A DNA stretch of 64,000 nt from Kribbella flavida DSM 17836 (lineage in GTDB: Bacteria; Actinomycetota; Actinomycetes; Propionibacteriales; Kribbellaceae): the NCBI RefSeq assembly GCF_000024345.1, contig NC_013729.1, forward strand, positions 1,054,001-1,118,000, given 5' to 3'. The translations under genes and the position numbers were made by a program. The first letter of the stretch is position 1. Each line of letters starts with the position of its first letter. The notes below the pieces were generated by a model. It did not search any database, was not told the DNA's origin, and was given only the letters and a program-made list of their open reading frames with translations. This document shows positions 39,632 through 50,010 of this stretch, piece after piece.

Positions 39632-40783
39632 TCACGAGACCTTGCTGGCCGAAGCCGTGAACGTGTTGCAGTTGGCGCTGTTGACGGTGTTGAAGCCCTG
39701 CGCGGCCCAGTACTGGTGACTGACCCGCGCGCCGTGATCCCGCGGTCCGCCGCGGTTGTTCTCATCCCCGGTCTGAGCCTCGATGTAACGGCGGTAGACG
39801 GTCAGGTCCAGCCCCGTGATGCCGTACGACAGTTTGTTCGCCCCCATGAACGCCGCCCCCAGGCAGGACGCCTGCAGTTCGATCCGGCGGCTCAGCTCGA
39901 GCCGGGCCGCACGGTCCGGCGCGTCGTACTCGAGTTGCGCCGCGGCGGGCAGGATACCGGTGATCTGCTGCAGGTGGTGACCGAACTCGTGCCCGGCGGT
40001 GTAGGTCGCCCACATCCGGGAGAACGCGCGGCTGGCGTCGTCGGGCGACCGGTTCCACAGCTTGATGTCGTCCTCGAACTTCAGGTACAGCGTCCGGTTG
40101 GTGCTGCAGTAGAACGACACCGGGGACCCGCCGGTGCACGGCGACTGGACAGTTCCCGCCCAGAAGAGCACCCGAGGCGCCACGAAGGTGTCCTGGCCGG
40201 CCCGTACCAGCGGAGCCCAGGCCCGGTTCAGGCAGCCGACCAGGTTGGCGTAGTACGTCTGAACAGCCCCCGCGCTGCTCAACGTCGTCTGCCGCTCACG
40301 ACAGTCGACCGACCGCTGCACACCGCTGCGGTAGAACCCGTCGGCCTGGACGATCTGCGCACTGCCCTGCGACGGCTTGCCGGCACCAGGGGTTCCGGCG
40401 GAGTTGTCGTCGGACCCGGTCGGTGTGCTGCCCGGCGTACTGGCCGGAGCCGTGCTGCTGGAACCACCCGGACCCGTCGCTGGTGCGACGGTCGGCACAT
40501 TGTCTTCGCCGCGGAGCGCCAGTGCGGCCACGACGACCAGTACGCCGACTCCGCCGAGCAGCAGCAGGCTCCTGACCAGCCCGGACCGGCGTCGGCGAGC
40601 AGGTCCACCGTGCTGGAAGTGGTGCTGCCCACCGAACTCGGGCCCCCAGCCGACCGGCGGCAACGCAGGACCGCCGCCCGGCGTACCGGGCAGCGGGTAG
40701 CTGGCGTAGAGCGGTATCGAGCCGTCGGGCAGTGGACCCGGCGGAGGCGCTTGGGGTGGTTCGCTCCAGTTCTGGTTCGACAC
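39632..40783 (-). CDS. Membrane-anchored zinc metallopeptidase 3
   Basis: The 383-residue paralogue has a shorter Pro/Gly cytoplasmic segment (about 1-60), an ARRRRSG cluster, a membrane helix (SLLLLGGVGVLVVVAALAL), a Ser/Thr/Gly linker, and the YpfJ-type domain. The zinc motif is the variant HEFGHHLQQ, and the third-ligand segment is RRIELQASCLGA. The C-terminal RDHG...YWAAQGFN and CNTF motifs match the other copies. GTG 40783 starts SNQNWSEPP. It precedes peptidase 2 by 9 bp in the same operon. Confidence 0.88.
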   Translation of the reverse strand: MSNQNWSEPPQAPPPGPLPDGSIPLYASYPLPGTPGGGPALPPVGWGPEFGGQHHFQHGGPARRRRSGLVRSLLLLGGVGVLVVVAALALRGEDNVPTVAPATGPGGSSSTAPASTPGSTPTGSDDNSAGTPGAGKPSQGSAQIVQADGFYRSGVQRSVDCRERQTTLSSAGAVQTYYANLVGCLNRAWAPLVRAGQDTFVAPRVLFWAGTVQSPCTGGSPVSFYCSTNRTLYLKFEDDIKLWNRSPDDASRAFSRMWATYTAGHEFGHHLQQITGILPAAAQLEYDAPDRAARLELSRRIELQASCLGAAFMGANKLSYGITGLDLTVYRRYIEAQTGDENNRGGPRDHGARVSHQYWAAQGFNTVNSANCNTFTASASKVS

Positions 40784-40893
40784 GGTCGTTCCTCATCCCC
40801 CCGGGACACCCAGGGCGTGATCCGGACGTCCCAGGCTATCCACCAGAACAGCTCCCCGTCTCCCGATCGGCCCGCCGGATCTCGCCGGTGGCC

Positions 40894-42336
40894 CTACTGC
40901 ACCCTCGCCGAGGTCGAGGTGAACGTGTTGCAGGCGGCCGGGGTCCGGGCATCGTAGCCGCGCTGGGCCCAGTACCGGTGGTTCTCGGCGTTGCCGTGGT
41001 CGCGCCGGGGGTCGATGGTGTGGGCGATCAGCCACTTCCACTCCCGCTGAGCCTGCCCGGTGATCGGGTAGGTCCGCCGGTTGGCGCCGATGAAGACGTC
41101 ACTGAAGCAGGATGCCTGCAGCTCCAGCCGCCGGGTCATCTCCAGCTCGGCCGCCCTGGTCGGGGCGTCGTAGCGCATGTCGTGATTCGCCTCGAGAATG
41201 CCGGTCAGGTGCTGGATGTGGTGGCCGTACTCGTGGGCGAACTGGTGCAGCATCCACATCCGGGCCCAGACCTTGCCGTTGCTGTGCCGGTAGCGGTTGT
41301 AGTTGCCGACGTCCTCGCGCAGGTTCATGTAGATGGCCTCGTTGCTGCTGCAGTAGAACGGCGGACCGGTGTCGCTCATCGAGCCGCACGGCGACTGGAC
41401 GACTCCGGTGAAGGTCAGCACGGTCGGCGGCCGGAACTGGGCTCCGGACCGCTGGACCAGGACGGGCCAGGAGCGGCCGAGGCAGTTCTTCAGGTTGGCG
41501 TAGTTCGCCCGGGCGCCGGCTGCCGTCGACGGGCGCGCGTTCGACTCCCGGCAGCCCAGCGACGGCATCGTGCCGGCCCGGTAGATGCGGTTGCGGCTGA
41601 CGATCTCGTAGTCGGTCGGGCCGCGCCGGACCGGCGGCGTGCTGGTGGTCCGGGGCGCGGTCGGCCGGGTCACTGTCGGCCGGGTCGGCACGGGCGTGGT
41701 CGGCGCGGTCGACGACGGTCCGGCCGTCGGCTCCTCGGTCGGGGTGCCGACCGGGGTGCTGGCCGGGGTGCTGGGGGTGGAGGTCGGGACCGGGCTGGAG
41801 TAGTCGTTCGGGCGGTTCTGCTGGGCGATCGCGGTGGCGATCGCCAGGCCGGCCATCGCCAGGCCGACGAGCAGGATCGGCACGACGATCCAGGGGGCCT
41901 TGCTCTTCTTCCGCGGCCGCTGCGGACCGCCGGGCGGGGGAGCGCCCCAACCGAGGCCGTGCGGGAGCTGCTGCATCGGCGGCGGTGCGCCGAAGCCACC
42001 CTGGCCCGGCTGCGGGTGCCACGGCTGCGGCGCCAACGGCCCGGGCGGCGGCACCTGCCCGCCGTACTGCGGCTGGCCTCCGTAGGGCGGTTGCCCCGGA
42101 GGCGGCTGGTTCCCGTACGGCGGCTGGCCGGGAGGCGGCTGGTTTCCGTACGGCGGCTGGCCGGGAGGCGGCTGGTTTCCGTACAGCGGTTGACCGGGAG
42201 GCGGCTGACTCCCGTACGCAGGCTGGCCCGGCGGAGGCGCGTACGGAGGCTGCCCGTACGGAGGCCCGGGCTGGTACGGCCCTTGCGGTGGCTGCTGGGG
42301 GTACTGCCCCGGAGGTCCCCACTGGTTGTCGGACAC
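40894..42336 (-). CDS. Membrane-anchored zinc metallopeptidase 4, 11-residue repeats
   Basis: The 480-residue paralogue has a cytoplasmic region with five tandem copies of an 11-residue unit ([11 protein letters not shown] and variants, about residues 30-90) and an [10 protein letters not shown] cluster. One membrane helix ([20 protein letters not shown]), a Thr/Pro linker, and the peptidase domain with [11 protein letters not shown] and [12 protein letters not shown] follow. GTG 42336 is chosen because [10 protein letters not shown] matches the N-termini of the paralogues and a GGAG site lies 6 nt upstream. It may continue into peptidases 3 and 2 after a 110-bp gap. It is divergent from DUF2207 protein B. 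Confidence 0.88.
   Translation of the reverse strand: MSDNQWGPPGQYPQQPPQGPYQPGPPYGQPPYAPPPGQPAYGSQPPPGQPLYGNQPPPGQPPYGNQPPPGQPPYGNQPPPGQPPYGGQPQYGGQVPPPGPLAPQPWHPQPGQGGFGAPPPMQQLPHGLGWGAPPPGGPQRPRKKSKAPWIVVPILLVGLAMAGLAIATAIAQQNRPNDYSSPVPTSTPSTPASTPVGTPTEEPTAGPSSTAPTTPVPTRPTVTRPTAPRTTSTPPVRRGPTDYEIVSRNRIYRAGTMPSLGCRESNARPSTAAGARANYANLKNCLGRSWPVLVQRSGAQFRPPTVLTFTGVVQSPCGSMSDTGPPFYCSSNEAIYMNLREDVGNYNRYRHSNGKVWARMWMLHQFAHEYGHHIQHLTGILEANHDMRYDAPTRAAELEMTRRLELQASCFSDVFIGANRRTYPITGQAQREWKWLIAHTIDPRRDHGNAENHRYWAQRGYDARTPAACNTFTSTSARVQ
42080..42240 (-). repeat. 33-bp tandem repeat inside metallopeptidase 4
   Basis: About five in-frame 33-bp units encode the Pro/Gly/Gln/Tyr repeat. Two central units are nearly identical at DNA level, which suggests recent expansion by slippage or unequal exchange. 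Confidence 0.75.
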
Positions 42337-42540
42337 GCGCGCTCCATCGCCCCCGCCGACGGACACCGGCGCGGCCCGGGGCGCGGCCGCGCATCGCCCA
42401 GACGCTATCCGAGACCGGGCTCAGCCGGATCGTTGCGGTCGGCACGAGTCACGGTAGGGTGCCCGGTGCAAGCGGCCGCCGCACGCCGTACCGCGGTTGA
42501 CCGATCCAACCTGACCCTCTCGATACGGTGTGATTGGGCG

Positions 42541-44220
42541 ATGCGTCTACGTCTGCTCGGGGTGTCCCTGTGCGCTCTCGGAGTCCTGGCCGGGACCGGT
42601 GTCCCCGCCGGTGCCTCCGGTCTGAGTGGTACCGCCGACCCGGTGGTCACGAACTACGACAGCGAGGTCCGGGTCGAGCGCGACGGCGCGCTGAAGGTGT
42701 CGGAGTCGTGGAAGCTGAGCAACGTGACCGGGACGTTCACCCGGTTCCTGCTCACCCGTGACCACCTGCCCGACGACGTCGACCACGTGCAGGAGATCGC
42801 CGACCTGCAGGTGAAGGCCGGTGGCGAGACCAAGAAGGCCGAGGTCAGCACCGAGGGCGACATCACCTCGATCGCGGTCGAGGACGTCTCCGGCGACGCG
42901 CAGCTGGACTTCACCTACACCGTGCGCGGCGCGGTCGCGACCACGCTGAACGGCACCGAGCTGCGGTTCACGCCGCTGACCGGTCTCGCGCTGACCGTGC
43001 AGGACGCGAGCATCGTCTACAGCACGCCGCAGGTCACGCACGTCTCGTGCTTCGCCGGCGCGGTCGACAGCAACCACCCGTGCACGCTGGCCCAGCTGGG
43101 CGAGACGGCCGGTCCGACGTTCCGCCAGCAGGGCCTGCCGCCCGGCAACACGGTCCGGATGACGGTCGGCTTCCCCGAGGGCGAGATCGCGGCGAATGCG
43201 ATCGTGGAGTACCGCAAGACCTTCCAGCGCGCCTTCTCGACCGACACCGCGCAGCTGGTCACCGCGCTGCTGGTGCTGCTGCTCGGCGCCGCCGCGCTGC
43301 TGGCCCTGTACCGGCTGCGCGGCCGTGACCAGGTCGACCCGCGCCGCGTGGTGCCGGCGTCGCTGTTCAGCCTCGGCCAGGACGCCCGGATCGACTTCAC
43401 CCCGCCGGCCGACCTGCGGCCCGGCGAGGTCGGCACGCTGATCGACGAGCGGATCGACCCGGTCGACGTGACCGCGACGATCATCGACCTGGCGGTGCGC
43501 GGTCACCTGACGATCACCGAGCTGGAGCACGCGACGGAGTTCGCCCGGCCGGACTGGGAGCTCAAGCGGGTCGCGCACGCGCCGGCCGAGCAGCTGCAGC
43601 GCTACGAGAACGTGCTGCTGCGGGCGATCTTCGGCGACAACGACACGGTCCTGGTCTCCGAGCTCGGCAAGCAGGTCCGGGCCAACCTCGGCCAGGTCCA
43701 GGACGCCCTGTACGACGGCGTGGTGAAGCGCGGCTGGTTCACCGAGCGGCCGGACCGCACCCGCTCGCTGTGGGCCACCATCGGCATCGGCGTCACCGTG
43801 CTCGGTGTGATCCTGACCGTGCTGCTCGCCCTGTTCAGCACCTGGGGGCTGCTCGGCATCGCGATCACCGCCGTCGGCGTCGGCCTGCTCGCCGTCGGGC
43901 GGCACATGCCGGCCAAGGCGCCCGCCGCCGGCCGGGTCCTCGGTCAGGTGGCGGCGATCCGCGGCGAGCTGCTGGAGATGGACGTCAGCGAGCTGCCCAG
44001 CGACCAGCACGCCGAGCTGTGCTCCCGTGCCCTGCCGTACGCCGTCGTGCTCGGCGGCTCGGAGCGCTGGATCGACGCCCTGGTGGCCACGGACGTCGAC
44101 GACAGCGCGGACGAAGGTTTCCACTGGTACCGGGGTCCCCGCGGCTGGCACCTGCAGTACCTGCCGGACTCGCTGCGCAACCTCACCACCAACCTCACCG
44201 GCGCGCTCTTCACCCGCTGA
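42541..44220 (+). CDS. DUF2207 membrane protein B
   Basis: The 559-residue paralogue of the protein at 35763-37448 has a signal peptide (LLGVSLCALGVLAGTGVPAG) and the same extracytoplasmic domain (DGALKVSESWKLSNVTGTF, then HVSCFAGAVDSNHPCTLAQL). A membrane helix (TALLVLLLGAAALLALYRL), the cytoplasmic DVTATIIDLAVRGHLTITEL, and a second membrane pair follow. Both copies end with a Trp-Tyr-rich segment (FHWYRGPRGWHLQYLPDSL), which may be a ligand surface. ATG 42541 begins the signal peptide; a TACGGT (42524-42529) lies 11 nt upstream. The longer upstream frame is antisense to peptidase 4. The function is unknown. Confidence 0.85.
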   Translation: MRLRLLGVSLCALGVLAGTGVPAGASGLSGTADPVVTNYDSEVRVERDGALKVSESWKLSNVTGTFTRFLLTRDHLPDDVDHVQEIADLQVKAGGETKKAEVSTEGDITSIAVEDVSGDAQLDFTYTVRGAVATTLNGTELRFTPLTGLALTVQDASIVYSTPQVTHVSCFAGAVDSNHPCTLAQLGETAGPTFRQQGLPPGNTVRMTVGFPEGEIAANAIVEYRKTFQRAFSTDTAQLVTALLVLLLGAAALLALYRLRGRDQVDPRRVVPASLFSLGQDARIDFTPPADLRPGEVGTLIDERIDPVDVTATIIDLAVRGHLTITELEHATEFARPDWELKRVAHAPAEQLQRYENVLLRAIFGDNDTVLVSELGKQVRANLGQVQDALYDGVVKRGWFTERPDRTRSLWATIGIGVTVLGVILTVLLALFSTWGLLGIAITAVGVGLLAVGRHMPAKAPAAGRVLGQVAAIRGELLEMDVSELPSDQHAELCSRALPYAVVLGGSERWIDALVATDVDDSADEGFHWYRGPRGWHLQYLPDSLRNLTTNLTGALFTR

Positions 44221-44223
44221 CCT

Positions 44224-44251
44224 CCGCCGCGCGCTTCGCGGCGCGCGGCGG
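44224..44251. terminator. Bidirectional terminator between DUF2207 B and C39-like gene
   Basis: A perfect 11-bp GC stem (44224-44234 with 44241-44251) with a 6-nt loop starts 4 nt after the DUF2207 stop. Confidence 0.75.
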
Positions 44252-44262
44252 GGTCAAGGGCG

Positions 44263-45552
44263 TCACCAGTTGCTTTGGGCAACCGTCGCGGGCAGCGGTG
44301 TGCCGGCCGGGTGGATCACGTAGACCAGGCCGCCCGAGTGCGGCACCCAGGCGTTCTCGAACGCCTCCCGGTCGTACGTCGTGCGGACCTGGTCGTTGCT
44401 CGGGATCAGGTGCGAGGCCGGGTCGTTGACCACCACGTCGCCGTTCGGGGCGAAGCCGACGATCACCATCAGGTGTCCGTTCGTGCCGTAGCCGGCGCCC
44501 GGCAGGTCGCCCTTCTTGAACGACAGCGACGCCACCAGCGGGATGCCGGCCTTGATGAACTGCTCGGCCTCGGTCAGCGACCGGAGCCTGGTGACGAACG
44601 CGTCCAGCCCCCGCGTCCCGGCGTACGCGGTGTTGAACGGCCAGTTGCCGGCGCCGTCGTAGGCGTAGTCGAAGACCGACCGGGCGGCGTGGTCCACCTG
44701 CGGGTCCGCGTCGGCCGGGTCGACCCACGCGGTCTCGGCCGCGGTCGGGCCGGCGCCGTAGTAGTCGAGCACCATCGCGGTCGACGTCGCGGAGCACCAG
44801 GCCTCACCGCCGCCGTCCCACTGCGGGTAGTGCCCGATGTGCGTCTCCTGCGAGTACGTCGGGACGTCGAGCACCGTGCCCTGCGCCCCGCCGAGCGGGC
44901 TCACCGGAACCTTCTTCTGCTCGGCCAAGTGGGACGCCATCGCGCCGACCGAGCGGACAGTGGGCGTCGCGCTCGTCCCGCTGAGACGGTAGAGCGTCAC
45001 CTTGAGCTGCCAGCTGTTGAGCGTGCGGCCGGTCGCGGCGACGAAGGTGTCGACGGCAACGGAGCCGTTGGTGTCGCCCTGGCTCGGCACGGACGTGCGG
45101 TGGATGTCGCCGGCCGCCGTGTCGTCCCCGCTGCTCCACCGACCCAGCACGTACCACTTGGTGGTCGTCCCGAGGTCGGTGCGGCCGGCCATCGACACCT
45201 CGGCCCAGGTGCCCGGCGGGGTGGTCGCGTTCCACGAGGCGATCAGCTCGGTCAGGCCGAAGCCGGGCCGCACTTCGGGCGACGTCCAGCTGGTCCGGTC
45301 GTAGCTCTTGGCCGAGCCGTCGCCGAACGGGTCGACGTACGCCGTGGTCCCGGTGGCCGTGCCGAACGTCAGGCTGCCGTCGGTCACGGTGGTGCCCTGG
45401 TGGTCACCGGCCAGGAAGTCGGCGGTCGACGACCAGGCGCGGTAGGAGATGTCGCTGGTCAGCGGCACCTTGGCGGCCTCGCCGGGTACGGCGGTGAGGC
45501 TCAGCACGACCACCCCGGTGATCAGGGCGGCGAGAGGTCGGGTGGCGGTCAT
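44263..45552 (-). CDS. Secreted C39-like cysteine peptidase
   Basis: The 429-residue protein has a signal peptide (PLAALITGVVVLSLTAVPGE), a beta-rich N-terminal domain (about 30-215) and a papain-fold C39-like domain (Peptidase_C39_2). The latter has VPTYSQETHIGHYPQWDGGG then EAWCSATSTAMVLDYYG (catalytic Cys), TNGHLMVIVGFAPNGD (His) and VVNDPASH (Asp). Unlike bacteriocin-exporter C39 domains it has no ABC transporter part, so it is a free secreted enzyme, probably a peptidase or transglutaminase-like enzyme of unknown target. A -10 TACCGT (45559-45564) ends 6 nt before the ATG. Confidence 0.85.
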   Translation of the reverse strand: MTATRPLAALITGVVVLSLTAVPGEAAKVPLTSDISYRAWSSTADFLAGDHQGTTVTDGSLTFGTATGTTAYVDPFGDGSAKSYDRTSWTSPEVRPGFGLTELIASWNATTPPGTWAEVSMAGRTDLGTTTKWYVLGRWSSGDDTAAGDIHRTSVPSQGDTNGSVAVDTFVAATGRTLNSWQLKVTLYRLSGTSATPTVRSVGAMASHLAEQKKVPVSPLGGAQGTVLDVPTYSQETHIGHYPQWDGGGEAWCSATSTAMVLDYYGAGPTAAETAWVDPADADPQVDHAARSVFDYAYDGAGNWPFNTAYAGTRGLDAFVTRLRSLTEAEQFIKAGIPLVASLSFKKGDLPGAGYGTNGHLMVIVGFAPNGDVVVNDPASHLIPSNDQVRTTYDREAFENAWVPHSGGLVYVIHPAGTPLPATVAQSNW

Positions 45553-45558
45553 GCTTCG

Positions 45559-45564
45559 ACGGTA
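45559..45564 (-). promoter_or_regulatory. Leaderless -10 element of the C39-like gene
   Basis: TACCGT on the minus strand ends 6 nt before ATG 45552. Confidence 0.5.
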
Positions 45565-45624
45565 GACCCCCGGCGAGCGGCTGTCTCGGTGAACGCGTGC
45601 CGTAAATAACGCCAGTTCGGTAAG

Positions 45625-46185
45625 TTACTTACTGCGACGCGTCCACTCGTCGGCGAGCATCGCGAAGACCAGCTCGTCGGTCCACTCGCCCTTGAGGAAC
45701 TCGTTGCGGACGAAGTGCGCCTCCTGCCGCATCCCGAGCCGGCGCAGCAGGTTCGCCGAGCTGGTGTTGCGGTGGTCCAGGCGGCCGATGATCCGGTGCA
45801 TCCCGAGCTGCTCGAAGCCGAGCCGGAGCAGCTCGACGGACGCCTCCGAGGCGTACCCGTGGCCGTGCGACTCCGGGTGGAAGACGAAGCCGATCTCGCC
45901 GCTGCGGTGCTCCGCGGAGTGCACGAACAGCGTCACCTCGCCGAGGTGCTGCCCGGTCTCCCGGAGCACGGCGGCCAGCGTGAGCGCCTGGCCGTCGGTG
46001 TCCATCGCGACGTCGGCCAGACGGCCGGCCAGCGACTCCCGGACCTGCTCGGGCGTCTTCGCGTCGTAGAGCAGGAACCTGGCCACGTCGTCGTTCGACT
46101 GCAGCTTCAGCAGATCGTCGTAGTCGGCCTCGGTGTAGCGGCGCAGGATCAGTCGGTCGGTCTCGATCGGCAGCGAGAAGGGCAT
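45625..46185 (-). CDS. GNAT-family N-acetyltransferase (RimJ/RimL-like)
   Basis: The 186-residue acetyltransferase starts PFSLPIETDRLILRRYTEAD, the usual RimJ/RimL-like opening. The acetyl-CoA-binding region is GEIGFVFHPESHGHGYASEA, followed by RIIGRLDHRNTSSANLLRRL and GMRQEAHFVRN. Such enzymes acetylate protein N-termini, antibiotics or small amines. The substrate cannot be read. ATG 46185 is fixed by the -10 TATCGT (46192-46197) 6 nt upstream. Confidence 0.88.
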   Translation of the reverse strand: MPFSLPIETDRLILRRYTEADYDDLLKLQSNDDVARFLLYDAKTPEQVRESLAGRLADVAMDTDGQALTLAAVLRETGQHLGEVTLFVHSAEHRSGEIGFVFHPESHGHGYASEASVELLRLGFEQLGMHRIIGRLDHRNTSSANLLRRLGMRQEAHFVRNEFLKGEWTDELVFAMLADEWTRRSK

Positions 46186-46191
46186 GCCGTG

Positions 46192-46197
46192 ACGATA
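46192..46197 (-). promoter_or_regulatory. Leaderless -10 element of the GNAT gene
   Basis: TATCGT on the minus strand ends 6 nt before ATG 46185. Confidence 0.5.
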
Positions 46198-46211
46198 GGC
46201 CCAATGCCGGA

Positions 46212-46242
46212 CCGCGGCACCCGGTTTAACCGGGCGCCGCGG
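46212..46242 (-). terminator. Terminator of the GH25 lysozyme gene
   Basis: A stem of 7 plus 6 bp (CCGCGGC, one mismatch, CCCGGT) closes on a TTA loop 8 bp past the lysozyme stop and separates it from the GNAT promoter. Confidence 0.75.
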
Positions 46243-46250
46243 TGCGCGGT

Positions 46251-47096
46251 TCATCCGTTGGCGAGTGCCACCAGCCGGGTCTGGTCGCCGTTGAAGCGGT
46301 TCTGGTCGATCGGGCTGGAGCTGTACTGCCAGAACGTGTAGTAGGGCCAGCCGCCCGGCAGAGTCCCCGGCGCCGAGGCGTACCGGGCCACCCAGAGCGG
46401 GTTGGTGCCGTTGAAGGCGGTGCTGTTGCCGGTGCACCGGCTCCACCAGTCGAGGTTGGTGTAGATGACGGCGTCCCGGCCGGTACGGGACTTGTACGTC
46501 GTGAGGAAGTCCCGGATCCAGCTCACCATGCCGGCCTGGGTCTTGCCGTAGCAGGTCGCGCCGTACGGGTTGTACTCGATGTCGAGCGCGCCGGGCAGGG
46601 TCCGGCCGTCCCGGGACCAGCCGCCGCCGTGGTCGACGAAGTAGTTGGCCTGGTTGGCGCCGCTGGAGTCGTCGGGGGTGGCGAAGTGGTACGCGCCGCG
46701 GATCATGCCGACGTTGTAGGAACCGTTGTACTGCTGGGCGAAGTACGGGTTCGTGTAGTAGTTGCCTTCGGTCGCCTTCACGTAGGCGAACCGCTTGCCG
46801 GCGTTCCACCACGACGCCCAGTTGACGTTGCCCTGGTGGCTGGAGACGTCGATGCCCTCGACCGTGGCGGCCGGGGCCATCGCGGCCGGGGCGATCGCAG
46901 TGGTGGGCGCGGTGGTGCTGGGCGTCGACTGGCGCCAGCCCATGAACGCCTCACCGGCGCGGGTGATGCCGTGGGCACGGGCTTCGGGGGTGGGCTGGTG
47001 CGGCGCGTCGGGGCGCGCGGTGGCGAGGGTGGAGCCGGTGAGCGGGGCCAGGAGCAGGCCGAGCGTGACGGCGGCACCCGTGACGAGGGACTTCAC
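46251..47096 (-). CDS. Secreted GH25 lysozyme
   Basis: The 281-residue muramidase has a signal peptide ([20 protein letters not shown]), an Ala/Thr/Pro linker (about 30-80) and a GH25 catalytic domain. The domain begins [17 protein letters not shown] and contains [16 protein letters not shown], the catalytic Asp-x-Glu in [10 protein letters not shown], and [17 protein letters not shown]. It should cleave the MurNAc-GlcNAc bond of peptidoglycan. GTG 47096 is selected because a GGAGG site sits 6 nt upstream; the ATG at 47120 lacks one. Confidence 0.9.
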   Translation of the reverse strand: MKSLVTGAAVTLGLLLAPLTGSTLATARPDAPHQPTPEARAHGITRAGEAFMGWRQSTPSTTAPTTAIAPAAMAPAATVEGIDVSSHQGNVNWASWWNAGKRFAYVKATEGNYYTNPYFAQQYNGSYNVGMIRGAYHFATPDDSSGANQANYFVDHGGGWSRDGRTLPGALDIEYNPYGATCYGKTQAGMVSWIRDFLTTYKSRTGRDAVIYTNLDWWSRCTGNSTAFNGTNPLWVARYASAPGTLPGGWPYYTFWQYSSSPIDQNRFNGDQTRLVALANG

Positions 47097-47216
47097 GAGG
47101 GACCTCCACAGAGAGCACAAAGGGGCGGGAATGAGCGCTCGCGGGGGTCTTACCCGTTCGGAGGTAGGAAATAACCGCCGATCATCGGCTATCTCGTGAA
47201 ATGTTGACAGTCGTGG

Positions 47217-48455
47217 TCAGCGGACCTTGTCGGAGGTGGCGGTGAAGGTGTTGCAGGCGGCGAGGTTGCGGCTGTTGAACGCGCGGTTCACCCAGTACGG
47301 CTGGACCTCCCGGCTGCCGTGGTCGCGGACCGGGGCGTACTCGTCGCCGGAGTTCGCGGTGAGCCAGTTCCACTGCCGTTTGAGGCTGCCGGTCACCGGA
47401 TAGCTCTGCCGGTTCGCCCCGATGAAGATCGCGCCGAAGCAGGTGGCCTGCAGCTCCTTGCGCCGGGCGAGCTCCAGCTCCTTCGCCCGGGTGGGTGCCT
47501 CGTAGGCCAGCTTCCGGTAGGCCCTGAGCGTGCCGCTGAGGTACTGCACGTGGTGGCCGTACTCGTGCGCGAGCGTGTCGAGCATCGCCGCCCGGTGGAA
47601 CGCGCGCGACTGCGGGTGGGAGGACCGGCGGTAGAGCTTCACGTCATCGACCGCGTCCATGTAGATGGTCTCGTTCGCCGAGCAGTAGAACGCGCTGGGA
47701 GCGCCGCCGCCGCACGGCGAGATGGCCGGCCCGGACATCGCCACCAGGTTCGGGGACCGGAACGGGTCGCCCGCCGCCCCCAGCTGGGGCCGCCAGGCCC
47801 GGTCCAGGCACGCCTTGACCGGCAGGTAGTAGGAGCGCGCACCGGCCACGCTGGAGGCCTGCACCCGGGGCTCCCGGCACCCCGCGCCTCGCTGGACCCC
47901 GACCCGGTAGATCTTGTCCCGGGAGGCGACCTCCCACGCGGTCGGCTCCCGCGGCGGGGGCGGCGTGGTCCGGGTCGGCCGCGGGACCGTCGGCCGGGAG
48001 GTCGGTTGGGTGACCGGGGCGCTGGGGTCGGGCGATCCGGGCTGCTCACTGGGCGCTGGGTAGCTGTACGTCGGCTGCGGTTGCGGCTGGGCGTAGTCCT
48101 TGTGCCGGTTGTGCTTGTTGATCACGCCGATCGTCCACAGCCCGGCCACCAGGGCGAAGCCGAGCACGATCGGCACCGCGATCCAGGCCTTGCTCTTCTT
48201 GCGCTTCGGCGGCTGCTGGCCGAACTGCGGCCCCCAGCCGAAGCCGGGACCACCCGGCGGAGGGCCGAACTGCTGACCGCCGTACTGCGGGTACTGCGGC
48301 TGGTACGGCTGCGGCCCCTGGTACTGCGGCTGCCCGTACTGCGGCTGCCCGTACTGCTGCGGCTGCCCATACTGCGGCGGCGGCCCGTACTGCGGTCCCT
48401 GCTGGGGCTGGTACGGCGGCTGCGGCGGGCCGTACGGGGGCTGCTGGTTCGACAA
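47217..48455 (-). CDS. Membrane-anchored zinc metallopeptidase 5
   Basis: The 412-residue paralogue has a Gln/Tyr/Pro/Gly-rich N-terminus (about 1-80, with YGQPQ units), a KRKKSKAW cluster and one membrane helix (IAVPIVLGFALVAGLWTIGV). A Pro/Thr linker and the YpfJ-type domain with LAHEYGHHVQY and RRKELQATCFGA follow. The six conserved Cys and RDHG are present. TTG 48455 is the start, with a strong AAGGAGGG site 5 nt upstream and the paralogue-like SNQQPPYG. It is separated from peptidases 1-4 by the C39, GNAT and GH25 genes. Confidence 0.88.
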   Translation of the reverse strand: MSNQQPPYGPPQPPYQPQQGPQYGPPPQYGQPQQYGQPQYGQPQYQGPQPYQPQYPQYGGQQFGPPPGGPGFGWGPQFGQQPPKRKKSKAWIAVPIVLGFALVAGLWTIGVINKHNRHKDYAQPQPQPTYSYPAPSEQPGSPDPSAPVTQPTSRPTVPRPTRTTPPPPREPTAWEVASRDKIYRVGVQRGAGCREPRVQASSVAGARSYYLPVKACLDRAWRPQLGAAGDPFRSPNLVAMSGPAISPCGGGAPSAFYCSANETIYMDAVDDVKLYRRSSHPQSRAFHRAAMLDTLAHEYGHHVQYLSGTLRAYRKLAYEAPTRAKELELARRKELQATCFGAIFIGANRQSYPVTGSLKRQWNWLTANSGDEYAPVRDHGSREVQPYWVNRAFNSRNLAACNTFTATSDKVR

Positions 48456-48551
48456 GGTTCCCTCCTTCGACGCAGACGGTAGCCGCCGGAGGGTCCGCCG
48501 GAGCCGGGTCCTGCCTGGGGAGAATTGTCAAGAGCAGTCTCGAAACACCGT

Positions 48552-48557
48552 TACCCT
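48552..48557 (+). promoter_or_regulatory. Leaderless -10 element of cysS
   Basis: TACCCT ends 6 nt before GTG 48564. Confidence 0.55.
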
Positions 48558-48563
48558 TGATCG

Positions 48564-50006
<1,443 letters not shown>

Positions 50007-50010
50007 ACCG

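Noticed and set aside
40732..42540. N-terminal extension of the DUF2207 B frame
   Set aside because: It runs antisense through metallopeptidase 4. The signal peptide starts at ATG 42541, which fixes the real start.
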